A DNA stretch of 58,578 nt from Streptomyces tailanensis (GTDB lineage Bacteria; Actinomycetota; Actinomycetes; Streptomycetales; Streptomycetaceae), in the NCBI RefSeq assembly GCF_008386495.1, contig NZ_VTHJ01000053.1, forward strand, positions 5,095 through 63,672. The letters are read 5' to 3'. The stretch's first letter is position 1, and each line of letters opens with the position of its first letter. The notes beneath the pieces are model-generated. The model had not been told where the DNA came from, made no database searches, and saw only the letters and a program-made list of their open reading frames with translations. Below are positions 36,824 to 46,068 of this stretch, in pieces. Made by a program: the position numbers and the translations under genes.

Positions 36824-37388
36824 TGCGGGATCCCTCCAGGCGGGTCGGGCGGATGGAAGGGACCACGGTGAGTCAACGAACCTCAAAATTCTAGCTATTT
36901 ACATGACAAAGCGCGTACTCCGCCGTGCCTTCGCCCCGTTGGCCGCACACCGATACCTACCTGCCCCAAGCGCGCTCCGGCTCGCTGCGGCACACCTCGA
37001 TCCGCACGGTCCGCCGCGCGGTGGCTCCGAGCGCGCCACGAGGTCCTGGTCGAAGCCGACGAGCACAGTGAGTTCGGCGGTGATCTCGGCGGTCAGCTCC
37101 ATCGAGCGCAGGCGCGGCACGGTCCGGGCCGGTCCGCCGCAGCGCGAGTCCGGGCAGCCGCTTGTCGAAGACCTTCTCGAACGGGGCGCGTGCGATGCGG
37201 GCCGGGGCTTCGGCGTCATATGCGCGACGCGGGGCGTCATGGACTGAGTCGGCCGGTGGCACGCGGCCGGGATGCGACGGCATCCGGCCGGGACCACCCC
37301 GGATTGACGGATTCACCTCCACCCCTACCGGGCAGCGAGCAGATAGTGTCATGAGCACGACTACCCTTCCCCCACAAGGAGGTCGATC
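36824..37388. other. Intergenic stretch with no supported gene
   Basis: Frames on both strands are open but lack starts or family motifs; 36975-37240 has patches that may be IS debris. The last 40 bases hold the ribosome site AAGGAGG of the snapalysin gene. Confidence 0.45.
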
Positions 37389-37952
37389 ATGCACATCCGT
37401 ACGCTGACCGGCGGCCTGGCCGCTGCCCTGGTGATGTCCTTGTCCCTGACGGGCGGCCAGGCCGTGGCCGCCCCTTCCGACGCTGCTGATGTCCCCCTGG
37501 CCGCCCGTGTCCTCACTTATGACGCCGCCGGCTCCGCGGAGTTCAGGAGCGCGGTCGACCGGGGCGCGGCGATCTGGAACGAGAGCGTAGATGCCGTCGA
37601 GCTGCGGCCGGCCGCCGCCGGCCAACGCGCGAACATACGGGTCCTCGCGGACAACGGCTGGCCGCGCGCCCTGCCCACAACCCTGGGCAACGGAACCGTC
37701 TACATCGGGCGCCAGGCCGTCGACCAGGGCTACGACACGATTCGCATCTCCGCCCACGAACTCGGGCACATCCTGGGCCTGCCCGACCGCAAGCCCGGAC
37801 CGTGCTCGAGCCTGATGTCCGGCTCCAGCGCGGGCACCGCGTGCACGAACCCGTACCCGAACGCGGCGGAGAAGGCGGAGGTCGAGGGGAACTTCGGCGG
37901 CATGCGCGTCGGGCGGGCCCGGTCGGCGCATGCCGGGGTGATCGTGGACTGA
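37389..37952 (+). CDS. snpA: Snapalysin-type extracellular zinc metalloprotease (peptidase M7)
   Basis: This 187-residue secreted protease starts at ATG 37389 with a perfect AAGGAGG ten bases upstream. A signal peptide ends near AVAA (residue 28). The metzincin signature HELGHILGLPD gives H123, E124, H127 and D133; Asp as third ligand is characteristic of snapalysins. CSSLMSG is the Met-turn. Two cysteine pairs are likely (C139 with a later Cys). Snapalysin hydrolyses milk and other proteins outside the cell. The LysR-type activator gene that often sits divergently next to snpA is not present here. Confidence 0.92.
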   Translation: MHIRTLTGGLAAALVMSLSLTGGQAVAAPSDAADVPLAARVLTYDAAGSAEFRSAVDRGAAIWNESVDAVELRPAAAGQRANIRVLADNGWPRALPTTLGNGTVYIGRQAVDQGYDTIRISAHELGHILGLPDRKPGPCSSLMSGSSAGTACTNPYPNAAEKAEVEGNFGGMRVGRARSAHAGVIVD

Positions 37953-38035
37953 CGCGTGTCGCACCACATGTGAGGAAGGTCTACGCCCGGCGCCCTGCTC
38001 ACACGGGGCAGGCCAAAGCCAGGCGGACCCACAGC

Positions 38036-38070
38036 CGAACGCCCGCCTGCGTCCCTGAGGCGGGCGTTCG
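38036..38070. terminator. Hairpin terminator after the snapalysin gene
   Basis: CGAACGCCCGCCT (38036-38048) and AGGCGGGCGTTCG (38058-38070) form a perfect 13-bp stem with a nine-base loop, 84 bases after the stop. Confidence 0.8.
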
Positions 38071-38544
38071 CGCGTCGGACCTCCTCCTGCGGAAGTGTTC
38101 CCGAAGGCCATCCAACGCGGATGACCATCATGCTGGGGTGGCACCGCGATACCGCGTCGGCGTCAGCCTCACGCGCGTACCTGCCTGGGCCGATCCGGAC
38201 CGCAGATTCGCTGCCTGTTGACAGGCAGGCAGAAGCACCGCCGTACAGCCGTTCTTCGGCCGCACACCGGCAGTGGTCAGTGTGTGAGGCCGGCCTGGAT
38301 GAGCGTGTTCGGGCAGTCGTCGAGGACCTGCACCGCTTGCGCGACGGCGTCTGCACCGGGGGCGTCCCTGGGCTAGGGCCAGGCCGCTGTGCGACATCGA
38401 GGGTCGGCACGGCCGGACCCACGAGAACGCGTCGACTTTCGCCGGGACGCATGCGGATCTACGGATTTCTGCCCCAACAGCCCCTGCGGCAGCCTATGTT
38501 CACGGCGGTATCCGCTGTCGTACCCGCCTTGCAGGAGGCCCCGA
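38071..38544. other. Intergenic stretch, gene debris and cupin-gene promoter
   Basis: No supported gene. A short reverse-strand frame ending near 38280 reads VAQAVQVLDDCPNTLIQAGL, which looks like the end of a lost protein. CTGCCTG-TTGA-CAGGCAG at 38211-38228 is a perfect 7-bp hairpin. Confidence 0.4.
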
Positions 38545-38979
38545 ATGCGCCGCACGCTCCGTACCGCCCTAGCCGGGGTCGTGACCGCCGCCGCCCTTGT
38601 GATGGGCGGCACCGCCCATGCCACGCCCGCGGGACCGGGGGTCACGGGCCGTGTGATCAGCCAGACCACCGCGAACGGCACCGACTACATTCTGCGGGAG
38701 GTCACGATCCCGCCCGGCCAGGCCACCGGCTGGCACTACCACGACGGGCCGCTGTACGGCTTCGTCAAGCAGGGCACCCTCAGCCACTACGACTCCACGT
38801 GCGAGACCGACGGCGTCTACCGCACCGGCGACACCATCCAGGAACCGGCCGGCCCCGACCACGTCCACATCGGCCGCAACCTGGGCGACACCCCGCTCGT
38901 CCTGGTCGTCCTCTATGTCCTGCCCCACGGCTCCCCGTTCTCCGAGGACGCCCCGAACCCGGGCTGCTCTTTCGAGTGA
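38545..38979 (+). CDS. Secreted cupin-domain protein
   Basis: This 144-residue protein starts at ATG 38545 with GCAGGAGG six bases upstream. A signal peptide (LAGVVTAAALVMGGTAHATP) precedes one small cupin domain. The metal motif is GWHYHDGPLYGFVKQGTLSHY followed by PDHVHIGRN (read in parts); histidines in HYHDG and the later HVHIG give the usual three-His site. There are two cysteines (one in CETDG, one near the C-terminus) that may bond. Secreted single-domain cupins of this kind are common in Streptomyces, and the substrate is unknown. Confidence 0.85.
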   Translation: MRRTLRTALAGVVTAAALVMGGTAHATPAGPGVTGRVISQTTANGTDYILREVTIPPGQATGWHYHDGPLYGFVKQGTLSHYDSTCETDGVYRTGDTIQEPAGPDHVHIGRNLGDTPLVLVVLYVLPHGSPFSEDAPNPGCSFE

Positions 38980-39042
38980 TCACCCGTCGGATGGCCCGGA
39001 GCGCGTATGCCGTCGGACGCGTCGTGCTCATACCGTCCCGGG

Positions 39043-39829
39043 TCAGTGTCGGCGGCCGATGGCGATGTAGGTGTTGCCGAAGAAGCGGAGGCCGGTCATG
39101 GCCTGTTCGACTTGTTTGAACGCCTCGTCCCAGCGGGCGAGGTCGTCCCGGGTGACGAGGCCTTCGGCGAGCAGGGCGTCGCGGGCGGCCCAGGCGGGGC
39201 CGCGCATGCCGGGCGGGGGCGTCATGACGTTGATGTGGCCCTCGTAGGCGGTGACTTCGAGGCCGGCGGTGGTGAGGAGTTCGTCGAGCCGGAGGCCGAT
39301 GCCGAGGTCGTTGCCCCGGCGTCGATGCAGTTCCCGGTAGCGCTCGTCCATCTCGTCGTACGCGGCGGGGGCGCCCCGCAGCCGGAAGCCGGTCGCGTCG
39401 ACGTCGACGAGGTACACCGTGCCACCGCCGGGTCTGGCCGAGGTGGTCCACGATCGCCTGCTCCCGGCCGCCGTTGTGAGCGAGGACGTGCCGGAGCATC
39501 ACCACGTCGAACGTGCCCTCGGCCAGCCCGGTGGCGTCCGCGGAGCCGGTGCCGGTGTGCACGGGCGCGCCGGAGCGTTCGGCGAGCATCGAGGCGACGG
39601 CCAGCGCGTCCTTGTCGCGGTCCACCGCCCATACGGCACCGTCGGGGGCGACGATGTCCGCCAGCCGCACCGAGAGAGCGCCCGGTCCGCACCCCACGTC
39701 CGCGATCCGCGCCCCGGGCACCACCCCGGCGTCCTTCCACAACTCGCGTTCACGCCGCTCGGCGATGTCGGCCATGAGCCGGTAGCGCGCGATCTCCGAG
39801 TCGTCGAGGGTCAGTGAGTAGTCGGCCAC
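39043..39829 (-). pseudogene. Class I SAM-dependent methyltransferase, frameshifted
   Basis: From ATG 39829 the frame reads MADYSLTLDDSEIARYRLMA, RIADVGCGPGALSVRLADIV and VWAVDRDKDALAVASMLAE, then DVVMLRHVLAHNGGREQAI, a typical class I methyltransferase with its glycine motif I. Near 39430 the reading shifts by one base to RPGGGTVYLVDVDATGFRLR, LLTTAGLEVTAYEGHINV and FFGNTYIAIG, ending at 39043. Both halves fit together at the expected RPGG motif. This may be real inactivation or a sequence error. The substrate is unknown. Confidence 0.75.
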
Positions 39830-40155
39830 TGGCGGTTCCTCCCGTGGTTCGTCGGTGACTCATTGTGGGCGGCGGGATGCCGTCGCAGACCATGACGCAC
39901 ACGGCGTTTCGCCGGTTGACGGCCGCGAGGCGCTGACATGTGGCATGAGCTCGGCTCGGCCCCGGGCAGCACGGGCCTGTCCGGGGCCGCCGCAGCGGAG
40001 CAGCCGGGCGCCCAGCGCAGGCTGACCTGACGGACGAGGCAGACGAGCCGCATCAGCGAACTCCATACTGACCGCCTGCGCCTTGTCGGGTGGGACGTTC
40101 ACCAGGTGGGATACGCCGTTGATCCACTCGTCGTCCGCCGCGTAGGTTCCCCCAC
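39830..40155. other. Intergenic stretch with a reverse-strand remnant
   Basis: Between about 40000 and 40140 the reverse strand reads TYAADDEWINGVSHLVNVPP then DKAQAVSMEFADAARL. This is protein-like but without a start codon and it overlaps the start of the oxidoreductase gene. I cannot support a gene here. Confidence 0.35.
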
Positions 40156-41037
40156 ATGACAAACGTACGGATCGGTGTGATGCACGACCGCGACTGGGCC
40201 CCGGAGGGGTTGCCCGAGTTCGCGAGGCGGGCCGAGGCGCTCGGCGTGGACGACCTGTGGGTGGTGGAGGACCTCGGCTGGAACGGTGGCGTGTCGGCGG
40301 CGGCCGTGGCCCTGGGCGCGACAAACCGCCTGCGGGTGGGCATCGGCATCACCCCGGCCCCACTGCGCAGCCCGGCGCTGCTGGCGATGGAACTGGCCAC
40401 GCTGGCCCGGGTGTTCCCCGGCCGGCTGGTGGCCGGCATCGGGCACGGCGTGCGGGAGTGGATGGCCCAGGTCGGTGTCGCTCCCCGCTCCCCGCTGGCT
40501 CTGCTGGAGGAGACGATCACTTCCGTGCGCGCGCTGCTGCGCGGTGAGCGCGTCGAAGTGACGGGGCGTGAAGTACGGCTGTACGGAGTCAAGTTGGTGC
40601 ATCCGCCGACCGAGGTCCCGCCGGTCGTCGCGGGCGTGGTGCGCCCCCGCTCCCTCGAACTGTCCGGCCGGGTCGCCGAGGGCACGCTGATCGCCGAGGG
40701 CCACGGTCCGCGCGATCTGGAACACATCCGTGAGCTGATCGCCAAGGGTGGCGCCACTGCCGACCACACCCTGACCGCCTTCGCCTTCGCGTGCGTAGGC
40801 GACGACCCCGACGAAGTGGCCCGCACCCTCCACCCCCACACCGAGGGCCACGGTGCCTGGCTGGGCCGCCCCCAGGAGGAGGTCTTCACCGTGTCCGGCG
40901 ACGCCACCCGGGCCGCCGACGGCATCCGCGAACTCGCGGCGGCCGGCGCGCACACGGTCGTCCTGCGCTTCGTGGGCGTCGATCCCCTGGGGCAGTTGGA
41001 GGCCGTGCTCGGAGCCTGGCAAGCCCCCTCGGCCTGA
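40156..41037 (+). CDS. LLM-class (F420-dependent) flavin oxidoreductase
   Basis: This 293-residue luciferase-like protein has the TIM-barrel pattern of F420-dependent oxidoreductases. VRIGVMHDRDWAPEGLPEFA, then RRAEALGVDDLWVVEDLGW, are first strands and helices. ATNRLRVGIGITPAPLRSPA and LVAGIGHGVREWM are cofactor-binding regions. The late region contains AADGIRELAAAGAHTVVL. Most actinomycete members use the deazaflavin F420, some FMN. No pathway genes are adjacent, so the substrate cannot be inferred. ATG 40156 is the start. Confidence 0.85.
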   Translation: MTNVRIGVMHDRDWAPEGLPEFARRAEALGVDDLWVVEDLGWNGGVSAAAVALGATNRLRVGIGITPAPLRSPALLAMELATLARVFPGRLVAGIGHGVREWMAQVGVAPRSPLALLEETITSVRALLRGERVEVTGREVRLYGVKLVHPPTEVPPVVAGVVRPRSLELSGRVAEGTLIAEGHGPRDLEHIRELIAKGGATADHTLTAFAFACVGDDPDEVARTLHPHTEGHGAWLGRPQEEVFTVSGDATRAADGIRELAAAGAHTVVLRFVGVDPLGQLEAVLGAWQAPSA

Positions 41038-41374
41038 GGCGCTTCGCTCGAACGATCCTCCCCGCCCCCTTTGCCGTGACTGACGCAGATCACGTATTGC
41101 CGTCACGGGGCGGCTGCACAAGCCCGGGAGTCTGACGGGGCTTTGTGGAGTTGAGGCGCGAGCGCCACACTGGCGCGGCTCACCGACACCGATCTGCTCA
41201 CCGAGGCGCTGACCCCACAGGCCGCTTCCTGGTCGATCCGGACGCACGACCCCGAAGTACGTCCGGATCCACTCCGTCGTTCCGCCGCACGTGCGGGATA
41301 CGGTCCTCCGACAGCACCTCGTCCCGGTGACCTACCGGCAGCCGGCTGGACCGAGGGCCGCCCCGGCCCGGGGC

Positions 41375-41480
41375 AGTACGGCGTCGCTGATCGGGGCCAT
41401 CGGCCCGGCCGTGCTGGCCAACCTCCTCCCTGAACAGCGCCGCCGGCGTCTGAAGGCCCGCTGCCGCAAGGCATCCAGCA
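41375..41480 (+). mobile_element. Short IS4-type transposase C-terminal fragment
   Basis: The forward strand reads SLIGAIGPAVLANLLPEQRR then RRLKARCRKASSKY, similar to the C-terminal tail of Streptomyces IS4-family transposases. It has no start and the remainder of the transposase is missing. Confidence 0.45.
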
Positions 41481-41575
41481 AGTACTGTGGCGAAGCCGAC
41501 GACGGCATGGCCGGACACCGGCCCGGCCAGCCGGCGCACCACGGTCGTCTTACCGGCCCCGGGGCGGCCCTCCAA
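41470..41575 (-). pseudogene. N-terminal fragment of a P-loop NTPase
   Basis: From TTG 41575 the reverse strand reads MEGRPGAGKTTVVRRLAGPV then SGHAVVGFATVLAGC. GRPGAGKTT is a Walker A motif at the start of a nucleotide/deoxynucleoside-kinase-like protein. The frame goes on into sequence that coincides with the IS fragment and looks unrelated, so an insertion seems to have cut the gene. Confidence 0.45.
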
Positions 41576-41603
41576 CGGGATCTTTGTTCCTGAACTCGCC
41601 TGC

Positions 41604-42701
41604 TCACGACGGCGTGCCCGGGTCGGAGTAGCGGAGCAGGGCGCCCACGCCGTCTTGAAGTGGCACCACGTGCTGCGGTACGACAACCAGCTCGGCACCG
41701 GTGCCCACAAGGGCACGCATCAGGGCCTCGTCGCCGCGGTCCTCGTGGGGAGCCTTCACCCCGAAAGAGCTCAGCTCGTCCTCGGTCAGGGCGAGCTGGG
41801 TCGGCTGGGGGCCGGTCCACAGCCGCAGCGAGGACTCCGGGGGGTGGTTGAGCAGCAGCGCCTCGACCTGGCCGCGCTGCAGGGCGGCGATGGTGGCGGG
41901 CAAACCCGTGGACGCCGCTCCGTGCCGCGATCGCCGGGCGATGAACTTCTCCACGAGCGCCTCGTCGTGCGCGGCCATGCGGCCGCGGAAGACGCGGTCG
42001 AGCTGCGGCTCCAGCAGTGCGCGGCCGGTGTCTGCGGGGGCTCGTCCCCCGACGCGTACGACCCGGCGCCTCAGGCCGACCGGCAGGCGGCGGAGCAGCA
42101 CATTGCACGCCCACTGGTCACCGCCCAGGAGTACGGCGTCGGCCCGGCGGTGTCGCGCCCAGTCGTCGAGTTCGTGGCCGAGCCGGACGGCGGCACCGTG
42201 CCACCCAGCCACCGGGATCCGTCGGTGCAGCCGCTCTCCCGGTGCCACCACGGAGGCCGGCCAGACGCCTGCCTCGGCGTCCACCGTCACCGTGCCGTGG
42301 GCCTCCGCCGTAGGCAGTCCGCGGTAGTGCACGACCACGGCCAGGTAGGGGATCTCCGGCACGTGCTGGACCACGAGCGGCATGGCGTCCGGCAGCGTGC
42401 TGTAGCGGGCGGAGTCGTGGGCGGGAGGCTGCGGCAGTTCTCCGTCCAGCACCAGCGCCCCGTGCGCGGTGAAGACCGCCTGTCCGTGAAGCCCGGGCAC
42501 GTCCGTGTCACAGCCGACGACTCGCTCCAGGGTGGTGAGTGTCGGCCCGTCCGCACCCTGGCGGGCCAAGGCGTCCCGAAGCCGCCGCCAGCGCAACGCG
42601 ATCGTACGCTCCGGATGCTCGACATCACGGGATGTGTCGAGGTACACGGAGGCGAACGGCCCCTGCTGCGCGTAGAGGGGCTCCAGAAACGACAGTCGCA
42701 T
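41604..42701 (-). CDS. baeRF / Vms1-Ankzf1-like protein (eRF1-fold, possible peptidyl-tRNA hydrolase)
   Basis: This 365-residue cytosolic protein starts at ATG 42701 (MRLSFLEPLYAQQGPFASVY); two nearby upstream starts have poorer spacing. LDTSRDVEHPERTIALRWR, GHELDDWARHRRADAVLLGG and HPPESSLRLWTGPQPTQLAL match the bacterial eRF1-like (baeRF2) family, similar to mycobacterial Rv2629 and to the Vms1/Ankzf1 group. The central part has the eRF1-like fold in which a glutamine or arginine promotes release of peptide from tRNA. It follows the frd operon on the same strand after 54 bases; a functional connection, perhaps hypoxia or dormancy, is suggestive only. Confidence 0.75.
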   Translation of the reverse strand: MRLSFLEPLYAQQGPFASVYLDTSRDVEHPERTIALRWRRLRDALARQGADGPTLTTLERVVGCDTDVPGLHGQAVFTAHGALVLDGELPQPPAHDSARYSTLPDAMPLVVQHVPEIPYLAVVVHYRGLPTAEAHGTVTVDAEAGVWPASVVAPGERLHRRIPVAGWHGAAVRLGHELDDWARHRRADAVLLGGDQWACNVLLRRLPVGLRRRVVRVGGRAPADTGRALLEPQLDRVFRGRMAAHDEALVEKFIARRSRHGAASTGLPATIAALQRGQVEALLLNHPPESSLRLWTGPQPTQLALTEDELSSFGVKAPHEDRGDEALMRALVGTGAELVVVPQHVVPLQDGVGALLRYSDPGTPS

Positions 42702-42755
42702 CACCATCACCCCACCTTCGATGATGACGCCCCCGGAGCCGGATCCGGAAACAGC

Positions 42756-43106
42756 TCAGATGCGGAACAGGACGACCCCCGCGGCGACGGATCCCGCCAC
42801 GGCACCGCCGTAGCAGAAGAGGCTGATCACGAGGCTCAGATTCTTGAGCCGCAGGCCGTCGTACAGGGTGTATCGGAAGCGGTGCGCCCAGTGGAAGAGG
42901 CACAGCAGGCACAGCCCGAAGAGGATCACCTTGGTGGCGGGGTGGCGCAGCACCGACAGCAGGTGGGTGTGGTCGGGGGCCGACAACCAGCCCAGCGGAA
43001 AGGCGATGCCGAACAGGAACAGCAGGACGGGGACCAGGAGAGCTGCGGCCATGCCGCCCGCGCTGAAGAGCAGCCACAGCAGCGGTTCCGGTGATCTCCT
43101 GGCCAT
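42756..43106 (-). CDS. frdD: Fumarate reductase subunit D
   Basis: This 116-residue membrane anchor has three helices: LLWLLFSAGGMAAALLVPVL, LLSVLRHPATKVILFGLCLLC and LVISLFCYGGAVAGSVAAG. WAHRFRYTLYDGLRLK between the second and third is the conserved family segment (PF02313). FrdD, with FrdC, holds the catalytic FrdAB on the membrane and carries the menaquinol site. Its ATG lies four bases downstream of the frdC stop, so it is the fourth gene of an frdABCD operon. Haem ligands are not expected in this E. coli-like type. Confidence 0.87.
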   Translation of the reverse strand: MARRSPEPLLWLLFSAGGMAAALLVPVLLFLFGIAFPLGWLSAPDHTHLLSVLRHPATKVILFGLCLLCLFHWAHRFRYTLYDGLRLKNLSLVISLFCYGGAVAGSVAAGVVLFRI

Positions 43107-43110
43107 CTCG

Positions 43111-43545
43111 TCACCCCTTGAGAATCAGCCACGCCACAGCCGCCGTCAGAAGCGCCCACAGCAGGTAGTGCGTTGCCACGATGGGGCCCGGCCGGACGCG
43201 TCGGCCGCGCAGCCGTACCGCCATGGCCCGCGGGGCCAGGCCGAACCAGGTGAGAGTGTGCAGCAGGACGAAGAGCAGGGCGATCACGTTCAGCAGGACG
43301 ACCGACCACTGCCCGCTCCAGTCCCGGAACTGCTCGTACGCGTCGCTGCCCTCGGCGATCGCACCAGCCATGAGCAGCAGGAACACGACGAACCAGGCGA
43401 TGAAGACGCCGCTCAGCTCCCGCAGCACGAAGACGAGGTAGGCGCGGCGCCGGAGCCACCAGAAGATGGGGACAGGCTTCCGGTACGGTGTCGGCCCGGA
43501 CCCGCCAGCCGGCCCCGGCCGCCGCGACGCGGGTGTCCGGCTCAT
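43111..43545 (-). CDS. frdC: Fumarate reductase subunit C
   Basis: This 144-residue membrane anchor opens with a Pro-rich cytosolic stretch and PYRKPVPIFWWLRRRAYLVF, then FVLRELSGVFIAWFVVFLLL, the conserved FrdC start. WSVVLLNVIALLFVLLHTLTWF and VATHYLLWALLTAAVAWLIL are the two further helices. The start ATG 43545 overlaps the frdB stop (ATGA), so translation is coupled. It pairs with FrdD for quinol oxidation. Confidence 0.9.
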   Translation of the reverse strand: MSRTPASRRPGPAGGSGPTPYRKPVPIFWWLRRRAYLVFVLRELSGVFIAWFVVFLLLMAGAIAEGSDAYEQFRDWSGQWSVVLLNVIALLFVLLHTLTWFGLAPRAMAVRLRGRRVRPGPIVATHYLLWALLTAAVAWLILKG

Positions 43546-44291
43546 CGCTGTCCCCACGGCCAGAGGAGGTCCTTGAGCGACCGCGTGGCCGCCGTGAGCT
43601 TGTAGCGCTGGATGGCGCCGGCCGGGTCGACACCTTTGGGGCAGGCCGTGGTGCACTCGCCGACCAGGGTGCAGGCCCACACGCCGGCGGCGGAGCTCAG
43701 CACATCCCGCCGGTCGGCGGATCCCTCGTCCCGTGAGTCGAGGTTGTAGCGCTGGGCCAGGGCGATGGCCGCGGGTCCCACGAAGTCCGGATCGAGCGCG
43801 TACACGGGACAGGCCGCGTAGCAGAGCATGCAGTTGATGCACATGCTGTACTGCTTGTACGCGTCCATCTCTTCCGGCGTCTGCGGAAACTCACCCTCGT
43901 CGAGGGGCTTGTCCTCGGCACGGATGATCCAGGGTTTGACCTCGGTCAGCTTGTTCATGAAATCGTCGATCTCGACGACGAGATCGCGGACCACGGGAAA
44001 GTTGGCGAGGGGTTCGACCCGCACCGGACCCGGCGCGAAATCCGTCAGGAAGGCCGAGCAGGTCAGCTGCGGCTCGCCGTTGACGGTCATGCCGCAGCTG
44101 CCGCAGATTCCCATCCGGCAGGACCAGCGGTAGGAGAGCGTGCCGTCGAGGTGGTCCTTGACGTGGTTGAGCCCGTCGAGGACCGTCCACTCCTTGCGCA
44201 ACGGCACCTCGTAGGACTGCCAGGTCGGTTCCATCTCCTGCTCTGGCCGGTAGCGTGCGACCCGCAGGGTGATCCGGTCGTTCTCCGGCAT
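43542..44291 (-). CDS. frdB: Fumarate reductase iron-sulfur subunit
   Basis: This 249-residue protein carries the three clusters of the SDH/FRD electron wire. The [2Fe-2S] cysteines are C58, C63, C66 and C78 in SCRMGICGSCGMTVNGEPQL followed by TC. The [4Fe-4S] and [3Fe-4S] sets are in SMCINCMLCYAACPVYALD and CTLVGECTTACPKGVDP. WTVLDGLNHVKDHLDGTL is the conserved N-terminal region. ATG 44291 begins three bases after the frdA stop codon ends (two-base gap), and the 3' end overlaps frdC by four bases. It passes electrons from the membrane quinol site to FrdA. Confidence 0.95.
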   Translation of the reverse strand: MPENDRITLRVARYRPEQEMEPTWQSYEVPLRKEWTVLDGLNHVKDHLDGTLSYRWSCRMGICGSCGMTVNGEPQLTCSAFLTDFAPGPVRVEPLANFPVVRDLVVEIDDFMNKLTEVKPWIIRAEDKPLDEGEFPQTPEEMDAYKQYSMCINCMLCYAACPVYALDPDFVGPAAIALAQRYNLDSRDEGSADRRDVLSSAAGVWACTLVGECTTACPKGVDPAGAIQRYKLTAATRSLKDLLWPWGQR

Positions 44292-44293
44292 GG

Positions 44294-46042
44294 CTACTGC
44301 CTCCCGTACACGCGTTCCCCGGGGGCCCAGCGGGTGATGGTCACCGGTAGGTACTCCACCCGTCCGGTGCCGTCGGGCTCGTGGTGGATGAGCGAATGGG
44401 CGAGGTACCGCTCGTCGTCGCGCGCGGGGAAGTCGGTGCGCTGATGCGCCCCTCGCGACTCCCCGCGGCTCAGCGCGGAGTGGACGATGCTCGTCGACAC
44501 GTCCAGCATGCAGCCCAGTTCCAGCAGGGCGATCAGATCGGTGTTGAAGGTCCGGCTGTGATCGCCGACGGCCGCCCGGCCGTAGCGCTCCCGCAAGTGC
44601 AGCAGCGTCTCGGCCGCCTTGGCCAGGGATTCCCTGTCGCGGTAGATCCCCGCGCCGCTCTCCATGGTGTCCTGCATCGCCGTACGGATGTCCGCGATGC
44701 GTTCGCGGCCTTCCGCGTGGTGTGCGACCAGGCGCTCCAGGCGGCGCTGCTCGTCGCGGGCCTGCGCCACCACCGCGGCGCCGGGGCCGGTGCCCGCGGT
44801 GGCAGCGGCGTACTCGGCGGCCGCCCGGCCGGCCCGGGCGCCGAAGACCAGCAGCTCCGGAAGGGAGTTGGAGCCCAGCCGGTTGGCTCCGTTGATGCTG
44901 ACGCACGCCACCTCACCCGCGGCGTACAGGCCGTCGAGCCCGGTGGCGCCGTGGATGTCGGTATGGATGCCGCCCATCATGTAGTGCACCACCGGGCGCA
45001 CCGGGATCAGTTCGGTGACGGGATCGAGGTTCTGGTATTTCAGGCACAGCTCGCGCACGAACGGCAGCTTGGAGTCGATGAGTTCCGCGCCGAGGTGGCG
45101 CAGGTCCAGGTGGACGACAGGCCCGTGCGGCGTCGGGGTGGTCCTGCCCTTGTCGAGCTCGTGCACGAATGCCTGCGACAGCCGGTCCCGCGGCCCCAAC
45201 TCCATGCTGCGCGCCACCGGCACCGGTTCGGGCTTGCCGAGGTCGTAGTCCTGGAGGTACCGGTAGCCGTCCTTGTTGAGCAGTCGGCCGCCTTCGGCAC
45301 GGGCGGCCTCCGTGATCAGAATGCCGGTGAAGGGCAGACCGGTGGGGTGGTACTGCACGAACTCCATGTCCTTCAGCGGAGCGCCGGCCCGATAGGCCAG
45401 GGCCATGCCGTCACCGGTCTTGATGCTGGCGTTGGTGGTGAACGGATAGACCCGGCCGCAGCCGCCCGTGCTCATGACGACGGCGTTGGCGGTGATGGTC
45501 TCGACCCGGCCGCTGGCCAGCTCGATCGCCACCACGCCGCGTACCTTCCCGTCGTCGACGAGCAGCGTGCTGACGAACCACTCGTCGTACCTGACGATGT
45601 CCCGGTACGACAACGCGGTCTGGAACAGCGTGTGCAGGAGGTGGAACCCGGTTTTGTCGGCGGCGAACCAGGTGCGCATCTTCTTCATGCCGCCGAAGGC
45701 CCGTACCGCGATGCGCCCGTCCGCCTGCCGGCTCCACGGACAGCCCCAGTGCTCCAGACGGAGCAGTTCGCGTGGCGCCTCCTGTACGAAGGCCTCGACG
45801 GCGTCCTGATCGCACAGCCAGTCCCCGCCGGAGACGGTGTCGTACGTGTGTTCGTCGAGGCTGTCGTCCGCGCCGGCGACGGCGGCGGCTCCGCCCTCGG
45901 CGGAGACCGTGTGGCTCCGCATGGGATAGACCTTCGAGATGATCGCCACATTCAGCCGCGGATCGGTCTCGGCGATGGCGATGGCCGCACGCAGCCCCGC
46001 GCCTCCGCCGCCGATCACCACGACATCATGAGAAGCGGGCAT
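44294..46042 (-). CDS. frdA: Fumarate reductase flavoprotein subunit
   Basis: This 582-residue catalytic subunit has the FAD-binding GGGGAGLRAAIAIAE, then MRSHTVSAEGGAAAV with H44, the residue that covalently binds FAD in E. coli FrdA. QYHPTGLPFTGILITEAARA holds the active-site His and the proton-transfer Arg region, and RPVVHYMMGGIHTD a substrate-binding His. LYAAGEVACVSINGANRLGS completes the set. It reduces fumarate to succinate with menaquinol under low oxygen, or runs as succinate dehydrogenase. Subunit make-up (A, B plus separate C and D anchors) is that of quinol:fumarate reductase, rather than the SDH of the TCA cycle. ATG 46042 follows AGGTGG. Confidence 0.95.
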   Translation of the reverse strand: MPASHDVVVIGGGGAGLRAAIAIAETDPRLNVAIISKVYPMRSHTVSAEGGAAAVAGADDSLDEHTYDTVSGGDWLCDQDAVEAFVQEAPRELLRLEHWGCPWSRQADGRIAVRAFGGMKKMRTWFAADKTGFHLLHTLFQTALSYRDIVRYDEWFVSTLLVDDGKVRGVVAIELASGRVETITANAVVMSTGGCGRVYPFTTNASIKTGDGMALAYRAGAPLKDMEFVQYHPTGLPFTGILITEAARAEGGRLLNKDGYRYLQDYDLGKPEPVPVARSMELGPRDRLSQAFVHELDKGRTTPTPHGPVVHLDLRHLGAELIDSKLPFVRELCLKYQNLDPVTELIPVRPVVHYMMGGIHTDIHGATGLDGLYAAGEVACVSINGANRLGSNSLPELLVFGARAGRAAAEYAAATAGTGPGAAVVAQARDEQRRLERLVAHHAEGRERIADIRTAMQDTMESGAGIYRDRESLAKAAETLLHLRERYGRAAVGDHSRTFNTDLIALLELGCMLDVSTSIVHSALSRGESRGAHQRTDFPARDDERYLAHSLIHHEPDGTGRVEYLPVTITRWAPGERVYGRQ

Positions 46043-46068
46043 GTCACCACCTCGGTGTCCGCGGCCGG